NCBI GenBank assembly: GCA_002205965.3
Contig: NADL03000116.1
Location: 62,001-126,000 of the forward strand
DNA length: 64,000 nucleotides
Origin: Kappaphycus alvarezii
Lineage: Eukaryota > Rhodophyta > Florideophyceae > Gigartinales > Solieriaceae
Reading direction: 5' to 3'
Every line of letters starts with the position of its first letter. Position 1 is the stretch's first letter. A program made the position numbers and the translations under genes. The notes beneath the pieces are model-generated. The model ran no database searches, had not been told where the DNA came from, and was given only the letters and a program-made list of their open reading frames with translations. This document shows, piece by piece, positions 48,889 to 59,184 of this stretch.

Positions 48889-49716
48889 ATGTGCACCCCC
48901 GGCATGCCGCGTGGGGGCTTTTCCTTTGACAATGTGATCCGTAATAACATGCTCTTACAAAAGGGGTACGCCGCGCCCATGCCGCGCAAGACAGGCACTA
49001 CGATCGCGGGCGTTTCGTTCAACGGTGGTGTCGTGCTTGGCGCGGATACGAGAGCCACGTCGGGGCCCACCGTGTTTCAGAAGGATTGTGAGAAGATTCA
49101 TTATATTGCGGATAATATCATGTGTTGTGGCGCTGGTACCGCCGCTGATACCGATGCTACTACACAGTTGATTTCGAGTCAGCTGGAGTTGCATAGTCTT
49201 GCTACGCGGCGTGCCCGCGTGTCGCTACGGCGTTGAATATGTTGAAGCATATGCTGTTTCGGTATCAGGGGTATGTGTCGGCGGCGTTGGTTTTGGGGGT
49301 CGATTTTAATGGTAGTCATTTGTATACTGTGTATCCGCATGGATCTACTGATCGCTTGCCGTATGTGACCATGGGGAGTGGCAGTTTGGCCGCCATGGCT
49401 GTGTTTAGGCTAATTACAAGGAGGATATGACTTTGGCCGAGGCAAAGCAGTTGGTGTATGAGGGGATCAGTGCCGGTATTTTTAATGATCTTGGCTCGGG
49501 CGGGAACGTCGACTTGTGCGTCATTACAAAGGATGGTAAGCAGTTGATTCGGGGATATGCAAAAGAGAATGAGCGCAAGTACCGGCGTCCGGCGGGGTAT
49601 CACTTTGCCGTCGGGTCTACTCCGGTTGTCAAGGGCTCGGAACCTTTGTCGCCCCGGAAAAGGAGTTTGCGGTTGTTGGTGACGTCCAGTCGGAATCCAT
49701 GGACGTGTCTGCATAG
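48889..49716 (+). CDS. PSMB7: 20S proteasome subunit beta-7 (beta-2 type, trypsin-like site)
   Basis: Catalytic beta subunit of the 20S proteasome core, trypsin-like activity, nucleus and cytosol. From ATG 48889 there is a propeptide of 36 residues ending KTG, then [20 protein letters not shown]: the nucleophile Thr of the mature chain, with Asp17 and Lys33 (mature numbering) also present. Further conserved parts are [89 protein letters not shown] and the C-terminal tail [18 protein letters not shown]. Three frame changes interrupt it: near 49223 (an extra GT), near 49408 (one base lost in VFEANYKEDM) and near 49650. The coding sense is otherwise excellent, so this is more likely sequence error than a dead gene. 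Confidence 0.93.
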
Positions 49717-49905
49717 GCTCCTGTCGCGCTGACAGCTTTGTTGCAATAAACGCCTTTTGTTGTATGCTCGCGCCACACGTCAAGTCAACCAGTTTGCAAC
49801 CACCCCCTCTTTTTGCTCATCGTTGCCCGCAATTCGCATAGCCTGCTGACGCCGCCAGTTGCGCTCACGCGGAAAAGAATAACTGCGAGATGGCTTGGAT
49901 TCGTT
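49717..49905. other. Short intergenic, convergent gene ends
   Basis: About 190 bp separate the convergent 3-prime ends of the proteasome subunit and COG4. AATAAA at 49744 is a candidate polyadenylation signal for the proteasome gene. Confidence 0.4.
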
Positions 49906-52167
49906 TTACAGACAGTTTATAATTTCAGTGAGCGGGACAGCGTCCTGATTAAAATCCCGACGCAGCGATAGAGTACGCCGCACTTCAGCCGGACTGAGTC
50001 TCCATGTCATGCCCCCAGCATTCGGGCCCCAAATATCGTAAATCTCGGCCGGCCGCTCCAAGTTGACGATCATGGCCAGTTGCGACAGTCTACCAAACAC
50101 GTCTCTCACCGTGCTTCGCCTGCTCTTGCCAGAAAAATACGCTGAGATCGCCCTGATGTCCCGGTCTGCGCGAAGGCCGCCAAACGTGTTGAATGGCTTT
50201 GTAGCAACGCTGCCTCCGCCTGTCGGCAAAAATACAATCGTCTCAACCTTTGCTGCGTACCACTCTGCCACCTGTCGCACCAACGCATCCCAGTTTCTCT
50301 CGGTCAATCGTTTCTCCAATGACGCACTCAGTACCTTGGTTTCAATTTCGTCCGACACCTCTCGCGAAAACGAGGGCGTCGCATCGGAATCAAGCGAATA
50401 CTCAGCTTCGCCTACCATGTAGGCTGCCTTGAGCGATGATTCCACAATCACGGTTACCCTCGCACTAGCAAGTTTGCAAGCCTTGCCACGCCGTCCTCGG
50501 CCGCCAAAAGCAGAGCCCGTGATGCATCGGTTATCTGAGCAGTTGGTGCAGCAAGCGTGGAGCGATCCTCGTCTGTCAACCTTTTCGACGCATGAATCGC
50601 CTTTTCAACATTTCCTCTCAGCCTTGTGGCATACTCTGCCGATACCGCTGCATTGTTCAGTGCGACAAAATAGTCATATTTCGCTACATCCGATTCTTGG
50701 CCCTCCCCCTCGCTGCCCCCGGGAATAGATATGTTCGCCTTGTTGCCAACTCTGTCAAGTACGATACTGTCATGGCCGCTGATGGCAATGCGGACGTTGC
50801 TCCGCTTCCTCCACCAAATACCTTTTCAGAGCTGCTTCCGTTTCTGTCAACCTCCGTTTCATGTACGTCAGCAGGTTATTCATGAGTACCAAAGCAATCT
50901 GCTGCAACACTACCTGCAAAACTTCCGCATCAGTATCTCCAAAGGCAAATGCCCTCTGGAAGCATTTTTGCACAACAAAGAAGAAATCATCGACCGCTGT
51001 AGAAGTCTCTGCCTCCTCGCCGTTATTTTCATCAATCTTGATCGCCAACTGCGCGTTTGCCTTCATAAATAGCTCTCCACGGCCTTGTAAATCTTGCTCG
51101 CCTCCATTCGAAGTTTCTCCACCCGCACCCTTCAAGATCGCGTCAACCCCTTCCCAGCCCTTAAAACACAAAATAGGCCCTATCCTTTGACTCAACAACG
51201 TCAACTCATCCAATAATCCATCCAATTCCCTCGCATCCACTCCACTTCCATTCACCGAAACCATAACCTCCACACCCCTCTCCGCTCCTTGTACCGCTCC
51301 CAAATCCGTGCAGCCCGTTATCACACTCTGTCTGCAACACACCAACCAATATGCTCATACCTCCCTCTGCAAACATCTCAACCTCCTCCCCACGTCATGA
51401 ACGCAAGCCGCAACCGACTCAAACAAGCGGGCAAAGACGACTAAATGCGGCTCGTCCACACCGGCGCCATCGCCTCCCTCCACCAACAGAACGCGAACAT
51501 CCTCCCTACATTCTGCACAACCCGCTCAGCCAAATAAGTCGACAACCTTTGCAAGCCATCAGCTCCCTGCCCAATAGGCACAAACAACTTGACAGCATCC
51601 ATTGCCTTTTGTGTAGACAAGCCCGACTCGTCCAAACACACTATCCGCACGTTGCCTGACCTTTCTCTCCAGCTCCGCCTTGGACTGATCCATTTGTGAC
51701 ACAGCGCTCAAACTGCGGTATCGGCACGGACTTGATTGCCCAAGGCGAGATACTTTTGACATGGTTTGCAGCGGCCTCCAAATCCCCTGCCGACAAGCTC
51801 GTCTTTGCACCTTCCGCACAGACTCTCAACAAAAGGATATCCTCGGCCCATGTGAGAGCACAGGTAGCATTTTCCAGTTGGGCATGCAGAGTGCGAAGGG
51901 TGGCACAGAGGCGGACGAGGTGCGTGCAGCAGAGGACAGAAGAGAGTGGAGATCCTCGGCGTCATGAGAGATGGCGGCGGCGAGTTGGGTGGCGGAAGTG
52001 AGAGTCGCGGCGTGCGTGGTGGTTTGCGATTGGGATTTAGCGATTAGATCCTCGAGTTGCGAGTCGATGGATGAGGAGAGGGAGAGCGATTGCTGCAGGG
52101 CTTGCTCTACCGAGGCGACGGTGGAAAGCTTGGAGACTGGGGTGGGGAATCGAGCGGCACCGGGCAT
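49906..52167 (-). CDS. COG4: Conserved oligomeric Golgi complex subunit 4
   Basis: Subunit of the COG tethering complex, which handles retrograde vesicles at the Golgi. The start is the first ATG in frame at 52167 (MPGAARFPTPVSKLST). The N-terminal coiled coil runs through VEQALQQSLSLSSSIDSQLE, QLAAAISHDAEDLHSLLSSA and ADLEAA-like helices (GDLEAAANHVKSISPWAIKS). The middle shows VDDFFFVVQKCFQRAFAFGD and LVLMNNLLTYMKRRL. The C-terminus has the family hallmark IYDIWGPNAGGMTWRLSPAE then VRRTLSLRRDFNQD, as in animal COG4. At least five frame changes interrupt it (near 51900, 51660, 51350, 50780 and 50460). It is convergent with the proteasome gene and divergent from the light-harvesting gene. Confidence 0.88.
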
Positions 52168-52751
52168 TGGATGGTTGGGATTTGAGCTGGCGATGAACGG
52201 GTTGCGATATGGTGCTGGCAGTTGTTGAGGGGGTGGGTGCGGAGGGGACGTGCTTGGATGAAGCCGAGGGTGATGACAGTGCAAGGATTACGTTTCACCA
52301 CGATGTACTGTAATGAATCAACACTCACAGTACGTGTATCTTTGCTTGGACAGCCTGTCCCGCATCCCTTGTCCTGGACAAGGACTGATTGTGACACGGT
52401 TATGGCTGGAGATGTCCACGTGGACATGTGGACAAGTATGTTACCGCGGCAACGTGTCAAGAGAAGACAAGGTTTGTTCGAGATGTTTTGCGGAGAGGCG
52501 CGAGGGATTGGGCGAGATGAGTCGGTGAGCAGATTTTTTCAGATCTTCTCCCAAGCAGAGCCCTCCTGCTCCTCCCTACTTGGAACCACCGCCCGTCAAA
52601 TACCCTGTGCAGATAAGAGGCATATATTCTCCACGACCACTCGTCCCACGAAACTCAGCAGTTCACCGTGAACCGTGTTTACCTGCCGAAACTCCCTGCA
52701 CTCGAGAAGGACAACTGCTCGCCTCACAACCCGCCCCAAACACCTAGCAAC
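52168..52751. promoter_or_regulatory. Shared promoter region of COG4 and Lhcr
   Basis: About 585 bp between divergent starts. It contains short repeats around GTGGACATGTGGACAAG (52420-52437) and a TATA-like CATATATTC (52621), about 130 bp before the antenna start. No light-response element could be assigned. Confidence 0.4.
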
Positions 52752-53375
52752 ATGTACGCGTTCACCCCGACACTCCCTCTCGCTACCTCGTCCTTCGTCA
52801 ATGGCGCGGCCCTGTCCCCTCGTCGTGCAACCACTCCTCAAGCACGCATGACAATGCAAATGTCCAAATCCGTACCCTTCCTTCTCAAACCGAAGAACCT
52901 CGACGGCCTGCCCGCCTCTACGAATTCGACCCGCTTCTCATCTCCAACTACGTCAACGTGCGCTTCCTTCAGTCTGCCGAGATTAAACACGGTCGCATCT
53001 GCATGCTGGCTGCGTCGGCATCCTCGTACAGGAGCTTTACACGTTTGGCGGCTCTTATTTTCCAAAGATGTTGCCAGTTGACGCACATGATCATTATATT
53101 CAGACGGCGGTATGGGCAGATTTTGTTGTTCATTGCCTTTTTCGAAGGGATCAGTTGCTACGCACTTAAGCAGTGCGTGGAGGGCAAGTCAGAGCCCGGC
53201 GATTTCGGGTTTGACCCGTTGGGATTGGGAAAGGAGCCACTACATTTAAAAAGTATCAGGTGAATGAGATTATGAATGGCCGCTTGGCTATGATCGCCGT
53301 GGAGGCCTCATCCACCAGGAGTGGGTCACCAAGACGGGAGCAATTGAGCAGCTGCTCAACTTCAAGCCCCTCTGA
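52752..53375 (+). CDS. Light-harvesting complex protein, Lhcr type
   Basis: Thylakoid chlorophyll-binding antenna protein, in red algae associated with photosystem I. From ATG 52752 there is a plastid transit peptide starting MYAFTPTLPLATSSF and rich in Ser, Thr, Ala and Arg. The mature part shows LLISNYVNVRFLQSAEIKHG then RICMLA (helix 1, chlorophyll-ligand ExxHGR), VGILVQELYTFGGSYFPKML, helix 2 GQILLFIAFFEGISCYALKQ, the conserved EPGDFGFDPLGLGK loop, and helix 3 NEIMNGRLAMIAV with GGLIHQEWVTKTG. It ends NFKPL at 53375. Five frame changes (near 52917, 53015, 53110, 53245 and 53315) lie in only 624 bp, the densest disruption in the window, although both chlorophyll-binding helices are intact in sense. 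Confidence 0.9.
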
Positions 53376-55550
53376 GCAGCCGTAGGTATTCAAGTATGAC
53401 TTTTGTAACATTGTGTCCGGAGGTCAACCTGTCGTTGTAGCTATTGTGCAGCCGGTCGGGGTAGCGCTTGTCGCGCATTATCGTAAAGAGTCTTTTTCTC
53501 CTGATTGCTGTCCTCGGTAACATTATGTCCACTGTCAACCTTCTCGCCCGCTATCTCAACATGCCCTTCAATCGTCTCGCTTCTGTAACAGCCAGGCCCT
53601 AAAACATTATACCAATTCATCTCCGAAGCGCAACAAACGAATGGCGTTTTCGTTTCCCCATCCTGCTAATCTGTGAAACACACATCTCTCCCCCTGCCCT
53701 CGATAACCCCCCTCGCCGACCCACCGCCCCCGACCCACGCACCCCCGTCAACGTCAAAAGCCCATCTGGCACTTGCCATCCCCATTCATACCACGCCGCC
53801 ACCCCACGCCGCACCGCTCAAACATCCCTAATCCTTGACCCAACCTCCATTCCTTTAGCCCCCGCCATATGAAACACCACCCCACCAACAATTCCACACT
53901 GACTTTACCCCCCAACCTCCCCCTCCCGAATACAAACACGCCATAACCACATGCACCACACCCGCAACGAAATACAACGCATCGCGCAAGTAGCACAACC
54001 CCCGCACCAAACATTAGCGCACCATCACCACGCAAACACAAAAGAAACCATAGCATGTGAACAGGCGGCCCAACTTCACACGCGAGGCTGAAGCATTGCG
54101 AGCCGCCAGTGGGGGAATGTCCTTCGCATGTTGCATTCATCAAGTTTCAGCAGCAACGCCACCTCTACTGACATACATGCTGGATCGAGGTGGGCACGGG
54201 ATGTGCCGGGAGTGAATGGTGGGGAATGTTTGCGGGTACAGGGTGGAGGACGGCCCTGTTGGACGGGGTGGATCGCTGGGCGTGTGGGAATGGAGGCGTT
54301 TGATATCGTGGCTCGGTGTGTGGTGGGAGACTTGACTGGTGAACGTGTTTCGAATGTGGTGATTATGGGTGGTTGAGAGGATTGACTTGTGGATTTATGC
54401 GGTGTTGCTGCGAGGGTGGTGTATGGTCATGGTGAGAGGGTATGCCGGTAAGGTGAGGCGTTGATGGCTGGGGGAGGAGTTTGGTACGGTGTGGGTGGGG
54501 GGTGTTGTTGTCGATCTGAGGGAGGCGGGAGGAGGTTTGGGGAACGCAGAGGCGCTCGTTGTGGGCGATGAGTTTCGGTGAATGCGGTGGTTTGGAATCG
54601 GTGCAGTTGTGACCGCGGTTTGAGTGCGCGTCCCAGGCTTGTCTCGTTGTGAAGTGCGGCCGGAAGCGTATGCCGCGAATTTCGTCTGAAGGGGGTGGGG
54701 GATGGTCGGGATGCGCCACGTTCGACTCGCTATCGAGAGGGGAACAGGTAAGGGGTGGGGACTACGTTGCGCAGTATGAATTAAGTGATAGTATCTTCGC
54801 GGTTTGTCTGGTTGTCTCGCTGCCAGTTGATACTATGAAGGATACCTGTCCTCCAGCCTCGTTTCTACGCGGGACTCTCTTGGACGTGCTACATTCAATG
54901 CGAGGAAGGATCTTCATGCTAACGAAAGATCTCGGTTGAAGGTTTTGCTTGAAAAATTCACAGGACTGTAGTGCTCACAGCACAATCCGCTTGACCGCAC
55001 TTTCCTCATCGCCTTGCGAGTCTGGTTGATTTGATGCATGCAAGAGCAAGTTCAGTACCAGATGCAACTGTCGTCGTCGTGTACTACAGCTGGACATGTC
55101 CCCTGTCACCCCATATCGCAATCTCAACTCGATGACACAGACATTGTAGCAGGCAGAACTTGCCAATTTGGATGGAACGTCGACGCTTTGAACCGTCTTG
55201 CTGGCTCTTGTTTGTAATACATTGAGCGTACTAGATAGTCACTGCGAGACAGTGTAGTGGTCGCAGCAATCAGCATCATTCGGTTAGATTTGAAGAAAGC
55301 AGAGCCGGATTGATGGCAGTGGCGACATCGAGCATTGTTGACGGGCAACTTTACTTTCTCAAATACTTCGCCCCATGTTGACCAGCTAGATTCGGTTAAT
55401 CTTACTAAATCAGTTGCTCGGTACGGCGTTCTAGTCTCCCTTTCACGAGAAGATAAGAGTTTTAAGTAGTGGAAAGTACTTCAACGCTACACCGTCCAAG
55501 TATGCAAAGATCAAGTCACAGGAAGGGGCTTGTTCAAGTCCGTCCTGTCG
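53376..55550. other. Intergenic with opposite strand skews, no supported gene
   Basis: The top strand is C-rich from about 53680 to 54030, then G-rich from about 54180 to 54760; 54800-55550 is unbiased. Open frames in the skewed parts are low-complexity. A minus-strand open frame in 55124-55348 has no recognised domain. Confidence 0.45.
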
Positions 55551-57211
55551 TCATAATCCGAAACGCAGCGCTATTCTCAATGCCACCTCCTCAGCAAGCG
55601 TATCAAACTTGGCTGCCAACGCTGTGAATTGTAGTCCCTCAGTCCTCGTAGAAATCCGAACTCCTATTCGAAGTCGTGGACTGTTTACAAGCATCACCGA
55701 TGGAACGCAACCAACCATACCGCAATAGGAACTCATTCGCAATGGAGTTCCCCGGAACAAGACCATGTGCCCTGCTGTCGCACAACTTCCGTTCGCGTCA
55801 CATAGCACTCGTGCAGCGACATCCTGCGGATATACGAGCTCGCTAGATCTCAGGTGACTCAAAGAATTCGCGTCCACGCATACAAGATCCTCGGTAGGCT
55901 CTAAAGGTGGCTGTAATGGGCTTCACTTCCAGAAGTAGAGTCATTTGCAGTGGCCGGCGAAGTTGAAGGCGAAACCTCAGTTGATGACGCAGGTTCATTT
56001 GAGGGCGTTGGCGAAATTGAAGGTTCTGGGTCCCTTGAAGGCGTTGGCGAAATTGAAGTTTCTGGGTCCCTTGAAGGGGTTGGCGAAATTGAAGGTTCTG
56101 GTCCCTTGAAGTCGTTGGCGAAATTGAAGGTTCTGGGTCCCTTGAAGGCGTTGGCGAAATTGAAGTTTCTGGGTCCCTTGAAGGGGTTGGCGAAATTGAA
56201 GGTTCTGGGTCCTTGAAGTCGTTGGCGAAATTGAAGGTTCTGGGTCCCTTGAAGTCGTTGGCGAAATTGAAGGTTCTGGGTCCCTTGAAAGCGGGCAACG
56301 GGCAGGTAGAACCCGTCGACCTGGGCGCCAAGCAGTGATGCACACTGTTGTTTCGAATCACCAAATGCTTGAGTGCAGATCTCCAATGGCCTGGTACAAT
56401 CAACGTTTGATGCGCATGGCGGTGGATCACGGAAAAAGCACCTGCATTGTCCCGGGTTGCATGTTTCGCCAAAGACGCTGAGACACTCTCGCTCGCCAAG
56501 ACAATCTTGATCGTCTAAGCAAAATTCGCCGGTGAGACCTTGATGAGTGAAAACTTGGAATGTGTCCACGAGGACTTTAGAGGTGCAGAATCGCATCATT
56601 AACTCTTTATATGCAGCGCATACATCCCCGGGGGTATCACATTCATCATCAGAGTCACAAGGCTCTGGGACACCTGGGAATTTGCAGATGCAGTCATCAA
56701 AGAGGGCCGCGCAAGGAGTGTCCTTGACATCAGTGGCGAGGAAACCCTGTACACACTCTCGGTCCCCAACGCATTGGGATGTGGTCAAACAGCGCTCCCC
56801 GGACAGAAGGGCTTCCGAATCGTTGAGCGGAGCGCCTACATTGAGACGGGGCACAGCCGCAGCGGAGACACAACCCTGAAAAACATCTTCGCTCAGACGT
56901 TCCGACAAGACGACGCATATTTCACCAGGTTGGCAGTCTGCATCAACTGTGCAAATGGGATTGGTGTCCTCTACGGGAAGACAACTGCAGGTGTTTCCGG
57001 AAAAATCGCATATATCGTCATCATCTGCGCAGATCCTGTCACTCGCGCAGTCATCATTGTCAGCGCAGTAGTCAAAAGTCAAGCCCTGCCTTTCCTGCGA
57101 CGATAGAGAGGTTCGATCAGTGGTAGCTTGCAAGGCATGAATGGGGGGTTGAGAGGAACTGCGTTGGCGAATTTGGGAGTAGGTAAGGCCAGGAATACTA
57201 GGAGTCAGCAA
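55551..57211 (-). CDS. Cysteine-rich, probably secreted protein with 12-residue repeat linker
   Basis: Unknown family. The N-terminal half carries about 28 Cys in repeated short modules of the form DxDC(x5)C: FDYCADNDDCASDRICADDD, CTVDADCQPGEICV, CLTTSQCVGDRECVQG, CDSDDECDTPGDVC, CLDDQDCLGERECL and CASNVDCTRPLEIC, resembling EB-type extracellular disulfide modules. Then comes a linker of eight 36-bp (12-residue) repeats, best read as SRDPEPSISPTP, likely O-glycosylated. After a frame change near 55930 the C-terminal domain reads LVYPQDVAARVLCDANGSCA, GHMVLFRGTPLRMSSYCGMV and ends at stop 55551. The true 5-prime end is unresolved: the frame stays open upstream to about 57450 without ATG, so a signal peptide exon or another frame change is likely. 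Secretion is inferred from Cys pairing and linker style. Confidence 0.65.
56001..56292 (-). repeat. 36-bp coding tandem repeat, eight copies
   Basis: GTTGGCGAAATTGAAG starts at 56007, 56043, 56079, 56114, 56150, 56186, 56221 and 56257, giving spacings 36, 36, 35, 36, 36, 35, 36. The two 35-bp steps come from GGGTCCC shortened to GGTCCC in one copy and GGGTCC in another. The copies also alternate AGGTTCTG and AGTTTCTG, giving a higher-order unit of about 107 bp. Confidence 0.92.
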
Positions 57212-57784
57212 GTGTGGATAGTTTATAGGCAGTTTGCCATTTCTGGACTTGCTTGAACAAACTGTGTACTCGAGTGGCAGTGGGGGTGTGGTGGAAGCGG
57301 GTGAGGGGTTGGGACGGCATGGATGAGATAAAGGCGAGACGAAGAGACAACAAGGTGAATGAGACAGATCATGTTTAGCTTGACGGAAGGAAGAGATGAC
57401 GGGCCGTGGCAGTCGCGACGGCAGACTGATGTCGTTGGGAGTATTTCAAGTTGAAGAGTTAAGGCGGGTGATGGTTTGAGGTCATACAGTGTGAGGTATT
57501 TTGAGGTCATACAGTGTGAGGTATACAGTATGTTAATTTTGATTTAATCAATGAGGGTCGGTTGCATGTGAAATCAGAGGAGAAATATCAGTTTAAGGTA
57601 CCGTATGCGAGCAGCGGAGGCTCCGCTGGATAATCTTGCATGAAATGACGTATTTGAGCCTACTGCACGTGCAGAGGAGCGCTCGCTCGGAGTGAGCCCC
57701 ACTGGATCAAATGGCGCCGCGTAGCCGCACGGTGATAAGCGGCTTGCGGAACGTGGTACAATTCAGTATCATACATATCGCATT

Positions 57785-57960
57785 ACACTGTACTGTACTG
57801 TACTGCGAACTGTATTGTACGGTAGATGCTGACGCAAAGAGTGATCATCAAAACGGTGCAAGCAGCCCTATGGCTACGCTCGCATCTTGCAAGGAAGGTA
57901 CTGTACAGTACCTTCCTTAAAGAAACAGTACTGTACTGCACAGTGCAGTGTACACTAAGG
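57785..57960. repeat. GTACTGTAC-type cluster with a 28-bp perfect palindrome
   Basis: CTGTACTGTACTGTACTGCG at the left, then the perfect palindrome 57891-57918 whose half-site is AAGGAAGGTACTGT, then ACAGTACTGTACTGCACAGT. It lies between the cysteine-rich gene and the transposon cluster. Confidence 0.9.
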
Positions 57961-58429
57961 CACCCCCCAAAAGTGTCTTTGTGTACTGCAGTGTACAAAA
58001 TGGGCCACTCCTTAAAACACAAAAACGCTAAATAGTACATAAAATTTGTGTAGATTGTACACAAATGGGGACACAAAATGGGTGACATGGTTGGGACCTC
58101 GTCTCGTCGAGCAAATTTGATCCACCCCCAAACAACCAAATTTGGCGCACTTTATCAGTTTTGCGCAAAAACCAGTTCGAACGACCCGCTGATATCCTCA
58201 GCGAACAGAACGCCTCCGTCAAATAGCCATCCTCCTGGCTTCTGGCTCGGCCATGCCAGACACTCTCGTCCGGCTCTCTCTCCCTCTGAGCCACCTTCTT
58301 TCGAACCTTCGCCTCCACATCACCCAACAACGCGACAACGCGACAACAGACAACAGACAACTCAATCACCTTCAATATTCGCTCCGCATACGGGTTTTGG
58401 CGGCGCGTTTTCCCAGCCTCTTCCTCCTG

Positions 58430-59184
58430 TGCGTACTATCAGCAAACCCACATCACGAAAAGCAAGACTACTCGCGGTAGCGCCGAGCCTCCGACTAGAG
58501 GTTCTTACTTTACACAGAAGGAGGTGATATACCTGTTGGACTTGTTGCAGACACACCATCTTTGCAAGGATGAATGGGAGTTCGTTGCATCTGACCATAC
58601 TCGCGTTCCCCGATGAACAAAGAACCGTCGATAGCCTCAAGCGCAAGTTTGCAGTGTTACACTAGCGCAAGATACCAACGGGTGATCCCAGAATCCGGCT
58701 TGATGCCAAAAGAGCTAAAAGCATCCGTTATCAGATGACAGAGAGGGCGGATCTAGGAGATTGCGCTAATTCTACTGAGATCGAGGATGATGTTATGCCT
58801 ACTCCAGATGGTAGTGGCAGTCCCACTTGCTCGATAGGGAACAATGAAACCGACACTGATGATCTTGAACAGCAGAAAAGCCTCATCTCTAGCCCTAATG
58901 TACAAAAAAATACCTCGGCGAGAAGAGATACCCCAACTCTACGTCCTCTGGTCTCTCGTCGCATGGCTAAGCGCAATGAAGAGGATGATGGCATCAAAAC
59001 ACTTTGAAAACGATCCTTATTCAGGATCAACAACGTCGGAAGAAGAATCAAGGCGCAGGAGGAAGCATTCGTCGAGCGAAGAAGACGTCAAGAAGAAAAG
59101 GAGCATCGAAGGAAAGGGAATGAACGGCACCGGGAGTTTTATGCAGATGATGATAAATTTCACTGTGAAAGGTTTATAGGCTGA
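58430..59184 (+). pseudogene. DUF6818/Myb-like partner protein of a Harbinger-type transposon
   Basis: Plus-strand gene opposite the transposase. The N-terminal trihelix-like domain reads TRGSYFTQKEVIYLLDLLQT, CKDEWEFVASDHTR and, after a one-base shift near 58610, FPDEQRTVDSLKRKFAVLH. An in-frame TAG at about 58663 then interrupts before RKIPTGDPRIR and AKRAKSIRYQMTE, the signature stretch of DUF6818-like proteins. An acidic middle follows, then, after another shift near 59005, an Arg/Glu-rich coiled coil (RIKAQEEAFVERRRRQEEKE) to a stop at 59184. PIF/Harbinger elements encode such a Myb-like protein beside the transposase, where it helps bind DNA. This copy is decayed and its start is not determined. 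Confidence 0.7.

Noticed and set aside
55950..56216. Plus-strand repeat protein (FEGVGEIEGSG type)
   Set aside because: It is the antisense of the minus-strand 36-bp repeats; the Cys-rich protein on the minus strand explains the region.
56001..56292. CRISPR-like array from the 36-bp periodicity
   Set aside because: The units are contiguous without unique spacers and lie in a coding linker of a eukaryotic gene.
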